A program made the position numbers and the translations under genes. The notes under the pieces are model-generated. The model ran no database searches, was not told the origin of the DNA, and worked only from the letters and a program-made list of their open reading frames with translations. A DNA stretch of 47,000 bases, taken from Comamonadaceae bacterium (GTDB lineage: Bacteria; Pseudomonadota; Gammaproteobacteria; Burkholderiales; Burkholderiaceae_C). The stretch spans positions 1-47,000 of the forward strand of contig JAAFJC010000021.1 of assembly GCA_013297925.1 (NCBI GenBank). Direction: 5' to 3'. Of this stretch, positions 35,743 to 44,976 are shown in pieces; within the stretch, counting starts at the first letter, position 1; each line of letters opens with the position of its first letter.

Positions 35743-36819
35743 CTAATGCGGAAACGGCCAAATGCGCAGCTTCTGTTTGCCCAAGCTCCACAGCTTGGCC
35801 AAGCCATGCGGCTCAACAATCAAGAACCACACGATCAGCGCGCCAAACACCATGATTTCTGTGTGTGCAATGCCAGCGGTAGAAATTTCCACACCCACCA
35901 AACTGCCCAGCACCGGCAAAAACTGATTCAAGAAAATTGGCAAGATCACGATAAAGGCCGCGCCAAAAAAGCTGCCCATGATCGAGCCCATACCGCCGAT
36001 GATCACCATGAAGAGGAGCTGGAAAGAGCGGTTGATATCAAACGCAGCCGGCTCCCAAGCGCCCAAATACACAAAGCCCCACATCGCGCCAGCCACGCCC
36101 ACGATGAAGCTGCTCACCGCAAACGCCGAGAGCTTGGCATACATCGGGCGAATGCCGATCACCGCTGCCGCCACATCCATATCGCGAATTGCCATCCATT
36201 CGCGGCCAATCGCTGAGCGCACGAGGTTTTTCGCAAGCAGCGCAAACACGCACACCATGCCCAGGCAAAACAGGTATTTATCGACCGGGCTGTTGATGCT
36301 CCAGCCCATCACATTCATATCGGCGACCGATACAGAGCCCGACGTTGAATTGTTGGTAAACCACTTGATGCGCAGAAAAGCCCAGTCGCACACAAACTGC
36401 GCCGCCAGAGTGGCCACCGCCAAATAAAGCCCACGCACGCGCAAACTCGGTATCCCGAAAAACACGCCCACCGCCGCGGCGCACACACCGCCAAGCAAAA
36501 GCGCCGCAATCAGCGGAATACCATCAACGCGTACAAAAAAGTTATACGCCGCATAAGCACCCACGGCCATGAACGCGCCTGAGCCGAGCGAAATCTGCCC
36601 GCAATAGCCCACCAGAATGTTCACACCAATCGCAGCGAGCGAGAGGATCAAGAAAGGCACAAGAATGGCCTTGAACATATAGTCGCTGGCAAGCATCGGC
36701 ACAGCGATGAAAGCAAAGAGCAAGAGCAAGGCAATGCCATAGCGATCTTGCGTGATGCCAAAGATCTGGTTGTCTTTGTTGTAGCTTGTTTTGAATTGGC
36801 CGTTTTCTCTGTAGAACAT
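35743..36819 (-). CDS. Liv-type ABC permease (LivM)
   Basis: 358-residue membrane protein. About nine hydrophobic segments (GIALLLLFAFIAVPMLASDY, LVPFLILSLAAIGVNILVGY and others), with GYCGQISLGSGAFMAVGAYAAY and the EAA-like loop RSAIGREWMAIRDMDVAAAVIG that contacts the ATPases. The N-terminal ~25 residues (FYRENGQFKTSYNKDNQ) are hydrophilic and precede the membrane domain, as in this subfamily. It lies 24 bp after livH. Confidence 0.92.
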   Translation of the reverse strand: MFYRENGQFKTSYNKDNQIFGITQDRYGIALLLLFAFIAVPMLASDYMFKAILVPFLILSLAAIGVNILVGYCGQISLGSGAFMAVGAYAAYNFFVRVDGIPLIAALLLGGVCAAAVGVFFGIPSLRVRGLYLAVATLAAQFVCDWAFLRIKWFTNNSTSGSVSVADMNVMGWSINSPVDKYLFCLGMVCVFALLAKNLVRSAIGREWMAIRDMDVAAAVIGIRPMYAKLSAFAVSSFIVGVAGAMWGFVYLGAWEPAAFDINRSFQLLFMVIIGGMGSIMGSFFGAAFIVILPIFLNQFLPVLGSLVGVEISTAGIAHTEIMVFGALIVWFLIVEPHGLAKLWSLGKQKLRIWPFPH

Positions 36820-36843
36820 GATTCTTTTCCTTATATGCTCAGA

Positions 36844-37773
36844 TCAAACGCGGTCAATGATCTTCTCGCCGAAGAGGCCTTGAGGCCTGAACAGCAAGAA
36901 AACAAGAGCCAGCACATACGCAAACCAAATTTCAATCCCGCCGCCCACCATCGGGCCGAGATACACCTCGGAGAGCTTCTCGCCCACGCCGATGATCAAG
37001 CCGCCGATGATCGCGCCCGGCACGGAGGTGAGGCCGCCCAAAATCACCACAGGCAAGGCGCGCAGCGCAACGGTAGTGAGAGAAAACTGCACACCGAGCT
37101 TACTGCCCCAAATCATGCCGGCCACCAAAGCCACAATACCAGCCACGCACCAGACGATCACCCAAATACGATTGAGTGGAATACCAATCGATTGCGCCGC
37201 TTGGTGATCATCAGCCACCGCGCGCAGAGCGCGACCCGTCGTCGTCTTTTGAAAAAACAGCGAAAGCAGAGCCACCAAGGTCGCCGCAATAGCAGCTGCA
37301 TAGAGGTCTTCTTTATTGATCAGAATACCGCCGGGAAAGGTGTCTTGAAAGGCCATCAATGGCTCTTTGGGCATACCAATGTTGATCTGATAAATCGCGC
37401 TACCGAAGATGGATTGGCCTAGACCATCAAGGAAATAGGCGATACCCAGCGTGGCCATGAGCAACGTTGCACCTTCTTGGTTCACCAAATGGCGAAGCAC
37501 TAAGCGCTCGATCAGCCAAGCCACAATAAACATGATGACGGCAGCTACTGCAAACGCAAACAGATTCGCAATGATCTTATTCTCAATGCCCGTCCACTGC
37601 GGAAACCATTCTGCAAAGCGTGCCATGGCCAGTGCCGCAAACAACACCATGGCGCCTTGCGCAAAGTTGAACACGCCAGAAGCTTTGAAGATCAGCACGA
37701 AGCCGAGCGCCACCAGCGAATAGAGCATGCCCGCCATCAGGCCGCCCAAGAGAGTCTCTAAGAAAAATCCCAT
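36844..37773 (-). CDS. Liv-type ABC permease (LivH)
   Basis: 309 residues, multi-pass membrane protein. LLGGLMAGMLYSLVALGFVL and FKASGVFNFAQGAMVLFAA are family-typical, as is the cytoplasmic loop TTGRALRAVADDHQAAQSIG. It follows livG by 2 bp, which implies coupled translation, and forms the permease heterodimer with LivM. Confidence 0.92.
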   Translation of the reverse strand: MGFFLETLLGGLMAGMLYSLVALGFVLIFKASGVFNFAQGAMVLFAALAMARFAEWFPQWTGIENKIIANLFAFAVAAVIMFIVAWLIERLVLRHLVNQEGATLLMATLGIAYFLDGLGQSIFGSAIYQINIGMPKEPLMAFQDTFPGGILINKEDLYAAAIAATLVALLSLFFQKTTTGRALRAVADDHQAAQSIGIPLNRIWVIVWCVAGIVALVAGMIWGSKLGVQFSLTTVALRALPVVILGGLTSVPGAIIGGLIIGVGEKLSEVYLGPMVGGGIEIWFAYVLALVFLLFRPQGLFGEKIIDRV

Positions 37774-37775
37774 GA

Positions 37776-38558
37776 TCAGTGTCCAGTTCCAAGGTAAGCC
37801 TTGATCACCTCAGGGCTTGCGCGCACTTCGCTCGGTGTGCCGTCGCCAATCTTTTTGCCGTAATCGAGCACCACCACGCGATCGGAGATATCCATCACCA
37901 CGCCCATGTCATGCTCGATCAACACCACTGTGGTGCCAAATTCGTCATTCACATCGAGCACGAAGCGGCACATGTCTTGTTTCTCTTCGATGTTCATGCC
38001 GGCCATCGGCTCATCGAGCAGCAGCACTTGCGGCTCCATGGCGAGGGCGCGACCGAGGTCAACCCGCTTTTGCAAACCGTAAGGCAGCTGGCCGACGGGT
38101 GTTTTGCGGTAAGCCTGAATTTCCAAAAAGTCGATGATCTCTTCCACCTTCTGGCGATGCTCGTTTTCCTCGCGCTCCGCAGGCCCCCAGCGCAGGGCTT
38201 GCATGAAGATGTTGGATTTGATGCGCAGATTGCGGCCAGACATGATGTTGTCCAGCACACTCATGCCTTTGAAAAGCGCCAAATTTTGAAACGTGCGCGC
38301 CACACCCATCTTCGCCACTTCATGCGAATCCATGTGCTTAAACGTCTTGCCACGAAACGTGATCGAGCCTTGCTGGGGTGTGTACACGCCATTGATGCAG
38401 TTGAGCATCGAGCTCTTGCCCGCACCGTTGGGGCCGATGATGGCTCGCACTTCATGCTCACGCACGTTGAAGCTGATATCGGTGAGCGCTTTTACGCCGC
38501 CGAAGGCTAGGGAGATGTTTTGCACGTCTAAGATGACGTCGCCTATCTTTTTACTCAT
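37776..38558 (-). CDS. Liv-type ABC transporter ATPase (LivG)
   Basis: 260 residues from the ATG at 38558, which has AAGGAG 7 nt upstream; the open frame upstream runs into a repeat and is not coding. Walker A GPNGAGKSS, VARTFQNLALFKGMSVLDNI, signature LPYGLQKRVDLGRALA, Walker B VLLLDEPMAGM and the switch region VLIEHDMGVVMDISD are intact. First transporter gene of the operon after the acyl-CoA synthetase. Confidence 0.93.
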   Translation of the reverse strand: MSKKIGDVILDVQNISLAFGGVKALTDISFNVREHEVRAIIGPNGAGKSSMLNCINGVYTPQQGSITFRGKTFKHMDSHEVAKMGVARTFQNLALFKGMSVLDNIMSGRNLRIKSNIFMQALRWGPAEREENEHRQKVEEIIDFLEIQAYRKTPVGQLPYGLQKRVDLGRALAMEPQVLLLDEPMAGMNIEEKQDMCRFVLDVNDEFGTTVVLIEHDMGVVMDISDRVVVLDYGKKIGDGTPSEVRASPEVIKAYLGTGH

Positions 38559-38600
38559 GCTGTTGCTCCTTGTTGGAGCTGTGGGTGAGGAGAGAGAAAC

Positions 38601-38778
38601 TTCCGGACGCAGAAGACGCAAAGGTTACGCAGAAGACGCAAAAGGAATACCAAATTCATGAAGGTTAAATGCTGAAAATCTAAGACAGAGCGATTTAAAA
38701 CAAATAGTTTTTTGTCTTTCTTTTGCGCTCTCTGCGTAACCTTTGCGTCTTCTGCGTCCGGCTGTTCGGTATTAAAAA
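38601..38778 (-). repeat. intercistronic GACGCA-type inverted repeat (R4)
   Basis: Left arm TTCCGGACGCAGAAG, then GACGCAAAGGTTACGCAG; right arm GCGTAACCTTTGCGTC, then TTCTGCGTCCGGCTGTT and GGTATT. It lies 42 bp from the livG ATG and 6 bp from the synthetase stop. Confidence 0.8.
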
Positions 38779-38784
38779 TCTTCA

Positions 38785-40749
38785 TCATGCCGCAGCCTTC
38801 AACTGAGCGAAAGTCTTCGCATCTTCAATCTTCAAAGTCGCGCTCACCTTGCCGCTGCGGCCGTCTTCGAATTTGACGACGGTTTCGATGTACTGCGTTT
38901 TCATGCCGCCATACAAGGCGTCAATCAGCGGCTGATATTTATCGCCAATGAAGCCACGGCGGACTTTGTTGGTGCGGGTCAATTCGCCGTCATCCGCATC
39001 GAGCTCTTTGTGCAACACGAGGAAGCGGCTAATTTGGCTGCCAGCGAGAAGAGCATCGCGCGATAGATCGGCGTTGACGGATTCCACGCATTCGCGAATC
39101 AGTTGATACACCTCGGGTTTTTGTGCGAGATCGGTGTAGCCCGCATAGGGCAAGTTGCGCCGCTCGGCCCAGTTGCCGACGGCGTTCATATCGATGTTGA
39201 GCATCACGCAGACTTGATCGCGGCCATCCCCATAAGCCACGGCTTCTTTGATGTGTTGGAAAAATTTCAGTTTGTTTTCCACATACTTAGGCGCAAACAT
39301 TGCGCCATCATTCGCGCCGCCTTTGATGCGGCCCACGTCTTTCACGCGGTCGATGATTTTGAGCTGGCCGCTGGCATCGATGAAACCGGCGTCACTCGTG
39401 CGATACCAGCCATCCGCGGTTTTGACTTCTGCCGTGGCGGCAGGATTCTTGAAATACTCTTTGAGCAAGCCGGGCGATTTCACAAGGATTTCGCCGTTGT
39501 CATCGAGCTTGATTTCCACGCCTTCAATTGGCACGCCCACGGTATCGGCGCGCACAGCGTTGTCGGGCTGCAAGCAGACGAACACAGCCGTCTCAGTCGA
39601 GCCGTATAGCTGCTTAAGGTTGATACCAATCGAGCGATAGAAGGTAAACAGATCAGGGCCAATAGCCTCGCCTGCGGTATAGGCCACGCGCACGCGGCTC
39701 ATGCCGAGGTTGTTGCGCAGCGGGGCATAGACGAAGAAGTTGCCCAGCGCATACATGAGCTTGTCGCCTAGGCCAACGGATTTGCCATCCATCAAATCGG
39801 GGCCGACTTTCTTGGCCACATCCATGAATGTTTTGAAGATCGCGCGCTTGATCGCGCCTGCATCTTCCATGCGAATCATGACGCTGGTGAGCAAGCCTTC
39901 AAACACGCGCGGCGGGGCGAAGTAATAGGTGGGCCCGATTTCTTTGAGATCAATCGTCACCGTGGCCGCGCTCTCAGGGCAGTTCACCGTGTAGCCGCAG
40001 ATCAGCCACTGCGCGTAGCTGAAAATGTTTTGCCCGATCCATGCGGGCGGCAGGTAGGCGAGCACATCTTCGCTCGATGTGAGCTTGTCAAACTTTGCGC
40101 CGGCTTCGCTGCGATCAAGCAGGGAAAGATGGGTGTGCACCACGCCCTTGGGATTGCCCGTAGTGCCCGATGTGAAAAACATCGCCGCCACGTCATGGGG
40201 CTGCGCTTTGGTGGCTTCTGCTTTGAAGAAGACGGGGTTGCTCGCTGCGAACTTCGCGCCCGCTTCCATCAAATTTTCGAGCGAATCGAGGCCATCTTCT
40301 TTGTAATTGCGCAGGCCGCGTGGATCGTCAAACCAGAAATGTGTGAGCAAGGGGCAGGTCTCGCGCACTTCGAGCAATTTATCCACCTGCTCTTGATCCT
40401 CCACAATGCCAAAGCGAATTTCGGCATTGGTGATAGGGAATACGCATTCTGCGGCCACGGCATCTTGATACAGCGGCACAGGAATCGCGCCCAGCGATTG
40501 CGCCGCCAGCATGCTCGCATACAAGCGGGGGCGATTGCTGCCGATCACCACCATATGCTCACCGCGTTTCAGCCCCGCTTGGTGCAAGCCGCAAGCAATG
40601 TGTTCGACCATCTTGACCAGGTCAGTCCAAGAGATCGTCTGCCAAATACCGTACTCTTTCTCGCGCATGGCGGGAGCCTGGGGGCGCTCGGCGGCATGCT
40701 TGAGGAGCAATTGAGGGAAAGTCTGCATAGTGAGCTGGACTTTAGACAT
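38785..40749 (-). CDS. AMP-dependent (long-chain-type) acyl-CoA synthetase
   Basis: 654-residue ANL enzyme. P-loop MFFTSGTTGNPKGVVHTH, YLPPAWIGQNIFSY, AGEAIGPDLFTFYRSIGIN, the A5 motif LYGSTETAVFVCLQ, DGWYRTSDAGFIDASGQLKIIDR, and a C-terminal domain with ELTRTNKVRRGFI. The FACS-like length and the C-terminal part suit a fatty or arylaliphatic acid. First gene of the Liv-type operon and divergent from the Crp/Fnr gene. ATG at 40749 lacks a clear Shine-Dalgarno; an ATG at 40728 (QTFPQLLLKHAAERP) is equally possible. Confidence 0.87.
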   Translation of the reverse strand: MSKVQLTMQTFPQLLLKHAAERPQAPAMREKEYGIWQTISWTDLVKMVEHIACGLHQAGLKRGEHMVVIGSNRPRLYASMLAAQSLGAIPVPLYQDAVAAECVFPITNAEIRFGIVEDQEQVDKLLEVRETCPLLTHFWFDDPRGLRNYKEDGLDSLENLMEAGAKFAASNPVFFKAEATKAQPHDVAAMFFTSGTTGNPKGVVHTHLSLLDRSEAGAKFDKLTSSEDVLAYLPPAWIGQNIFSYAQWLICGYTVNCPESAATVTIDLKEIGPTYYFAPPRVFEGLLTSVMIRMEDAGAIKRAIFKTFMDVAKKVGPDLMDGKSVGLGDKLMYALGNFFVYAPLRNNLGMSRVRVAYTAGEAIGPDLFTFYRSIGINLKQLYGSTETAVFVCLQPDNAVRADTVGVPIEGVEIKLDDNGEILVKSPGLLKEYFKNPAATAEVKTADGWYRTSDAGFIDASGQLKIIDRVKDVGRIKGGANDGAMFAPKYVENKLKFFQHIKEAVAYGDGRDQVCVMLNIDMNAVGNWAERRNLPYAGYTDLAQKPEVYQLIRECVESVNADLSRDALLAGSQISRFLVLHKELDADDGELTRTNKVRRGFIGDKYQPLIDALYGGMKTQYIETVVKFEDGRSGKVSATLKIEDAKTFAQLKAAA

Positions 40750-40848
40750 TCATTTGACGTTATGATGTCTGTATGACGACAATTTAGGGGAAACACTCCT
40801 TCGGAATTACCCTTGTACTGTCGTCCAACTTACAGCCGCTGACTTTTT
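40750..40848. promoter_or_regulatory. divergent promoter region, synthetase operon / Crp-Fnr gene
   Basis: 99 bp serve both directions. GACGACA (40775-40781) and TGTCGTC (40819-40825) form an inverted repeat with a 37-bp spacer. The Crp/Fnr protein encoded next door is the natural candidate to bind here. No confident -35/-10 pair. Confidence 0.35.
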
Positions 40849-41580
40849 ATGACCAAATCCGCCCCTGAAGAACTCAGTTTGTCGCAACGCCGCCGTTCGC
40901 CGACAGATGAGGAAATGCAAAGCATCCCTTGGCTGGCCGTGCTGGAGCCCCAGCATCAGCTGCGCGCGCGCGCGGCCTTGCAGGTGGGCGATGCCAAGAG
41001 CGGCGATTACGTCGTGCGCGTGGGCAAGCCCGTCACGTATTGGTTTGGCCTGATCGACGGCCTGCTCAAGATGAGCAACGAGACGCCCGATGGCCGCAGC
41101 ATCACGCTGATTGGCGTGCCGCCCGGTGGTTGGTTTGGCGAGGGCACGGTGCTCAAGCAGGAAAACTACCGCTACAACATTCAAGCCCTGCGCCCGAGCG
41201 TGGTGGCTGGCATTCCGGTGGAGACCTTTCATTGGCTGCTTGATCAAAGCATCGCTTTTAATCGTTTCGTGATGAACCAGCTCAATGAGCGTGTTGGCCA
41301 ATTCATCGCTGCGCGTGAGAGTGATCGCATGACGAGCCCCGAGGCGCGCGTGGCAGCGGGCTTGGCGGGTTTGTTCAATCCAGTGCTCTATCCGGGCGCG
41401 AGCAATATTTTGCGGATCACGCAGCAGGAGCTGGCTAATCTGGTGGGCTTGTCTCGGCAAAGGGTGAACCAAGCGCTGCGCGAGCTCGAATTGCGCCAGC
41501 TTGTGCGCATTGAATACGGCGGCCTCAAAGTGCCGAATATTCCTGCATTGAGGCAGGCGGCTTTTGTACCGGCTGCTTAA
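40849..41580 (+). CDS. Crp/Fnr-family transcriptional regulator
   Basis: 243 residues. The cyclic-nucleotide-binding-type beta barrel (about 25-140) includes GDYVVRVGKPVTYWFGLIDGLLKM and PPGGWFGEGTVLK. The C-terminal helix-turn-helix (TQQELANLVGLSRQRVNQALRELE) ends before ALRQAAFVPAA. No Fnr-type cysteine cluster is present, so it is not an oxygen sensor of that kind. Divergent from the acyl-CoA synthetase/Liv operon, which it probably controls, perhaps in response to an acyl-CoA or nucleotide ligand (inference). Confidence 0.9.
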   Translation: MTKSAPEELSLSQRRRSPTDEEMQSIPWLAVLEPQHQLRARAALQVGDAKSGDYVVRVGKPVTYWFGLIDGLLKMSNETPDGRSITLIGVPPGGWFGEGTVLKQENYRYNIQALRPSVVAGIPVETFHWLLDQSIAFNRFVMNQLNERVGQFIAARESDRMTSPEARVAAGLAGLFNPVLYPGASNILRITQQELANLVGLSRQRVNQALRELELRQLVRIEYGGLKVPNIPALRQAAFVPAA

Positions 41581-41581
41581 G

Positions 41582-42442
41582 ATGAATGACATTTCAAAAC
41601 CCATCGTTGCGAAACCTGCAGCCAAAGCCATCCGCGTGATCAAAGCGCCTGCCGCGCCGGTGGAGCCGATCCGCCTCAACAAACGCATGGCCGAGCTGGG
41701 GCTGTGCTCACGCCGCGAAGCCGATGAGTGGATCGAGCAGGGCTGGGTCAAAGTCAACGGCGAGATCGCTGCGATGGGCGTGAAAGTGACGCCGCAAGAT
41801 CGCGTGGAAGTCGATAAACGCGCCCAAGGCCATCAAGCTGGGCAAGTGACTATCTTGCTCAACAAACCCGTGGGTTATGTGAGCGGCCAAGCCGAAGATG
41901 GTCACGAGCCCGCTGTGGTTTTGATAGCATCTCGCGCACACTGGCTGGGCGATTCCAGTCCATTGCGCTTCGCCCGCGATCAACTACGCGGCTTGGCTCC
42001 CGCTGGCCGGCTTGACATTGATTCCACAGGCTTGCTCGTGCTCACGCAAGACGGCCGCGTGGCACGCCAGCTCATTGGCGAAGATTCAGAAGTCGAAAAA
42101 GAATACCTCGTGCGCGTGAGCTTGGTGAAAGCGAAAGACGCAGCGAATCGCAATCTACAAACGCCTGATGTGCAAAAGCAGTTTCCTCTTGAAAAGCTCA
42201 ATCTGCTGCGCCACGGCATCAGCTTGGATGGCCAGCCACTCAAGCGCGCGCAGGTCGATTGGCAAAACCCCGAGCAATTGCGCTTTGTACTCAAAGAAGG
42301 CAAAAAACGACAAATTCGCCGGATGTGTGAGGCAGTGGGTTTGCATGTGACCGGCCTCAAACGCGTGCGCATCGGCAATGTAAAGCTCGGGCAATTACCG
42401 GTGGGGCAGTGGCGGTACTTGGGGGCGGATGAGAGGTTTTAG
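41582..42442 (+). CDS. 23S rRNA pseudouridine synthase, RluB/RluF type
   Basis: 286 residues. S4 RNA-binding domain at about 30-75 (IRLNKRMAELGLCSRREADEWIEQGWVKVNG), then the RsuA-family catalytic domain with LLNKPVGYVSG, the catalytic aspartate in PAGRLDIDSTGLLVLTQDG, and EGKKRQIRRMCEAVG. ATG at 41582 begins one base after the Crp/Fnr stop, so they are cotranscribed. RluF is slightly favoured. The VLIASRAHWLG stretch resembles the palindromic element at DNA level, but the protein length looks normal there. Confidence 0.9.
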   Translation: MNDISKPIVAKPAAKAIRVIKAPAAPVEPIRLNKRMAELGLCSRREADEWIEQGWVKVNGEIAAMGVKVTPQDRVEVDKRAQGHQAGQVTILLNKPVGYVSGQAEDGHEPAVVLIASRAHWLGDSSPLRFARDQLRGLAPAGRLDIDSTGLLVLTQDGRVARQLIGEDSEVEKEYLVRVSLVKAKDAANRNLQTPDVQKQFPLEKLNLLRHGISLDGQPLKRAQVDWQNPEQLRFVLKEGKKRQIRRMCEAVGLHVTGLKRVRIGNVKLGQLPVGQWRYLGADERF

Positions 42443-42470
42443 TATTTCTCAGTACACACATCCATTCAAT

Positions 42471-42497
42471 AAAAAAGCATCCGAGGATGCTTTTTTA
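42471..42497. terminator. bidirectional Rho-independent terminator
   Basis: AAAAAAGCATCC-ga-GGATGC followed by TTTTTTATT. The A-tract and T-tract on the two sides let it serve both the pseudouridine synthase gene (+) and malate synthase (-). Confidence 0.85.
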
Positions 42498-42511
42498 TTG
42501 CCTAAATAGGC

Positions 42512-42556
42512 GGCTTGCACGCATAAATGCTGCATTTATTGCTATTGAATTAATAG
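42512..42556 (-). repeat. palindromic element copy O (intergenic)
   Basis: GGCTTGCACGCATAAATGCT, then GCATTTATTGCTATTGAATT, then AATAG. The core palindrome and the GCATAAATnCTGC half are clear; the GCCGGC end has decayed. It lies between the terminator and the glcB stop. Confidence 0.5.
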
Positions 42557-42561
42557 TAAAT

Positions 42562-44775
42562 TCAAGCCGCCTTCACCTTCAAACGCCAAGCATGCAGCAA
42601 TGGCTCGGTGTAGCCGCTCGGTTGCTCTTTGCCTTTGAAGACTAAATCGCAAGCTGCTTGGTAAGCCGCACCGCCTTCGTTGCCGGCCATGTTTTTGTAG
42701 TGCGGGTCGCCTTTGTTTTGACCGTCTACCACCTTGGCCATGCGCTTGAGCGTCTCTTTGATCTGCGCTTCTGTCACCACGCCGTGGTGCAGCCAGTTGG
42801 CCATGTGTTGGCTGCTGATTCGGAGTGTGGCGCGGTCTTCCATGAGGCCTACGCCGTTGATATCGGGCACTTTGGAGCAGCCGACGCCTTGATCGATCCA
42901 GCGGACGACGTAGCCTAGGATGCCTTGGGCGTTGTTGTCGAGTTCTTTTTGTTTGTCTTCCGCGCTCCAATCGGCCTTTGCCACCACGGGGAATTGCAAG
43001 AGTTTGGAAAGCGTCTCTTCGCGAATGGCTTTTGCGTCTTGCTTGGCAATGGATTTTTCCATTTGCTTTTGCAGGGCGGGCACGTTGACTTGGTGGTAGT
43101 GAATCGCGTGCAGGGTCGCGCCGGTGGGGCTGGGCACCCAAGCGGTGTTGGCGCCGGCGAGCGGCTGCGCGACTTTTTGCTGGAGCATGGCGGCCATGAG
43201 GTCGGGCATGGCCCACATGCCTTTGCCGATTTGTGCTTTGCCGCGCAGGCCGCTTTGCAGGCCGACGATGACATTGTTTTTCTCATAAGCGGCGAGCCAA
43301 GCGGACGATTTCATATCGCCCTTGCGCATCACCGGGCCGCCGAGCATGCAGGTGTGCATTTCGTCGCCGGTGCGGTCGAGGAAGCCGGTGTTGATGAAGG
43401 CCACGCGTGATTTCGCTGCGGCGATGCAGGCCTTTAAATTAACCGAGGTGCGGCGCTCTTCGTCCATGATGCCGAGCTTGACGGTGCTGGGCTTCAAGCC
43501 TAGCAGTTTTTCGACACGACCAAAGAGTTCATCTGCAAAGCCCACTTCTTTGGGGCCGTGCATTTTGGGTTTGACGATATAGACAGAGCCTGTGCGGCTG
43601 TTGCGGAAGGGGTGGGATTTTTTCTTTTGCAGATCGACCAAGGCGATGGTCGTGGTGACGACTGCATCCAAAATGCCTTCGGGGATTTCTTGCGTTTTAC
43701 CGTTTTTCGCGGTGTACAAAATTGCGGGGTTGGTCATCAAGTGGCCGACGTTGCGGAGGAACAAGAGGCTGCGGCCGTGCAATTTCACCTCGCCTTTGCC
43801 GCTAGGTTTTGTGTACTCGCGATCTTTGTTCAAACCACGTTTGAGCGTCTGGCCGCCTTTGTCAAAGCTCTCGGTGAGCGTGCCGTCCAGAATGCCGAGC
43901 CAGTTGCTGTATGCCAGCACTTTGTCATCCGCATCGACCACGGCCACGGAGTCTTCCAAGTCCAAGATCGTAGAAAGGGCGGACTCCATCACGATGTCTG
44001 CAACGCCGGCGGCATCTGTGCTGCCAATGCGATGCGACTTGTCGATCACGATGTGCAGATGCAGGCCGTTGTGTGCGAGCAGCACGCCGCTTGGCGCAGC
44101 GGCAGAGCCTTGGTAGCCAACGAATTGCTTGGCATCTTTCAAGCCGACTTTGCTGCCATCTTTGAGAGAAACCACTAGTTTGCCGGCAGAAATACTATAG
44201 AGTTTGCTATCAGAATGTGAGCCTTTGGTCAGAGGCGCGCATTGATCGAGCAGATAGCGGCCTTGGCGCACCACTTCTGCGCCGCGCGCTTCGTTGTAGC
44301 CCGGGCCTTTGCTGAGGCCATTGGCTTCGGAGATCGCATCCGTGCCATACAGCGCGTCATACAAACTGCCCCAGCGTGCGTTGGCGGCATTAAGTGCGTA
44401 GCGAGCGTTCAAGATCGGCACAACGAGCTGCGGGCCAGCGAGGGTGGCGAGCTCGGCATCAACGTTCTTTGTGGTGACTTTCACTTTCTTCGGCTCGGGC
44501 ACGAGGTAGTCAATGCTCGATAAGAATTTGCGGTAAGCCTTCATGTCGCGCACGGGGCCGGGGTTGACCTTGTGCCAAGTGTCCATCGCGGTTTGAATCC
44601 GGTCGCGCTCAACGAGCAGGGCAATGTTTTTCGGGGCGAGGTCTTGCACGATGGCATCAAAACCTTTCCAAAATTTATCGCTCTTCACACCAGCGGCGGG
44701 GAGGACTTTCTGTTCAATGAAGTCGCATAGGTTGGTGGCGACTTGCAGGGAATGCTTTTGTGTGCGATTGGTCAT
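42562..44775 (-). CDS. glcB: malate synthase G
   Basis: 737-residue enzyme condensing acetyl-CoA and glyoxylate to malate (glyoxylate shunt or glycolate use). Family blocks: [112 protein letters not shown] and [15 protein letters not shown], with catalytic Arg and Asp residues in these. Slightly longer than the usual ~723. A palindromic copy encodes about residues 189-198. An intercistronic repeat separates it from the upstream HAD gene. Confidence 0.96.
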   Translation of the reverse strand: MTNRTQKHSLQVATNLCDFIEQKVLPAAGVKSDKFWKGFDAIVQDLAPKNIALLVERDRIQTAMDTWHKVNPGPVRDMKAYRKFLSSIDYLVPEPKKVKVTTKNVDAELATLAGPQLVVPILNARYALNAANARWGSLYDALYGTDAISEANGLSKGPGYNEARGAEVVRQGRYLLDQCAPLTKGSHSDSKLYSISAGKLVVSLKDGSKVGLKDAKQFVGYQGSAAAPSGVLLAHNGLHLHIVIDKSHRIGSTDAAGVADIVMESALSTILDLEDSVAVVDADDKVLAYSNWLGILDGTLTESFDKGGQTLKRGLNKDREYTKPSGKGEVKLHGRSLLFLRNVGHLMTNPAILYTAKNGKTQEIPEGILDAVVTTTIALVDLQKKKSHPFRNSRTGSVYIVKPKMHGPKEVGFADELFGRVEKLLGLKPSTVKLGIMDEERRTSVNLKACIAAAKSRVAFINTGFLDRTGDEMHTCMLGGPVMRKGDMKSSAWLAAYEKNNVIVGLQSGLRGKAQIGKGMWAMPDLMAAMLQQKVAQPLAGANTAWVPSPTGATLHAIHYHQVNVPALQKQMEKSIAKQDAKAIREETLSKLLQFPVVAKADWSAEDKQKELDNNAQGILGYVVRWIDQGVGCSKVPDINGVGLMEDRATLRISSQHMANWLHHGVVTEAQIKETLKRMAKVVDGQNKGDPHYKNMAGNEGGAAYQAACDLVFKGKEQPSGYTEPLLHAWRLKVKAA
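44182..44212 (-). repeat. palindromic element copy L (partial), inside glcB
   Basis: Gene strand: CTGATAGCAAACTCTATAGT, then ATTTCTGCCGGC. It is read in a second open frame, encoding [11 protein letters not shown]. No length change compared with the expected family pattern, so similarity could be partly chance. Confidence 0.35.
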
Positions 44776-44817
44776 GGTGGGCTCTTGAGTTGATTGGGTA
44801 GTTGAAAAAAGAAGAAA

Positions 44818-44957
44818 AATACCGGACGCAGAGGGCGCAAAGGTTACGCAAAAGACGCAAAAAATACCGAAAACCGTTTTTTGGATTTTCTCTTTTGCGT
44901 TTCTTCTGCGTCCTCTGCGAAACCTTTGCGTCTTCTGCGTCCGGCTGTTTGAATTTG
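44818..44957 (-). repeat. intercistronic GACGCA-type inverted repeat (R5)
   Basis: Left arm AATACCGGACGCAGAGG, then GCGCAAAGGTTACGCA; right arm GCGTCCTCTGCGAAACC, then TTTGCGTCTTCTGCGTCCGG and CTGTTTGAAT. It lies 42 bp from the glcB ATG and 19 bp from the HAD stop. Confidence 0.8.
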
Positions 44958-44976
44958 GCTGTTGATTTTCATGAGC

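Noticed and set aside
41918-41957. Palindromic copy in the pseudouridine synthase gene (TTTTGATAGCATCTCGCGCA)
   Set aside because: Only half the element matches and the protein has normal length and sequence there; kept as doubtful and not counted.
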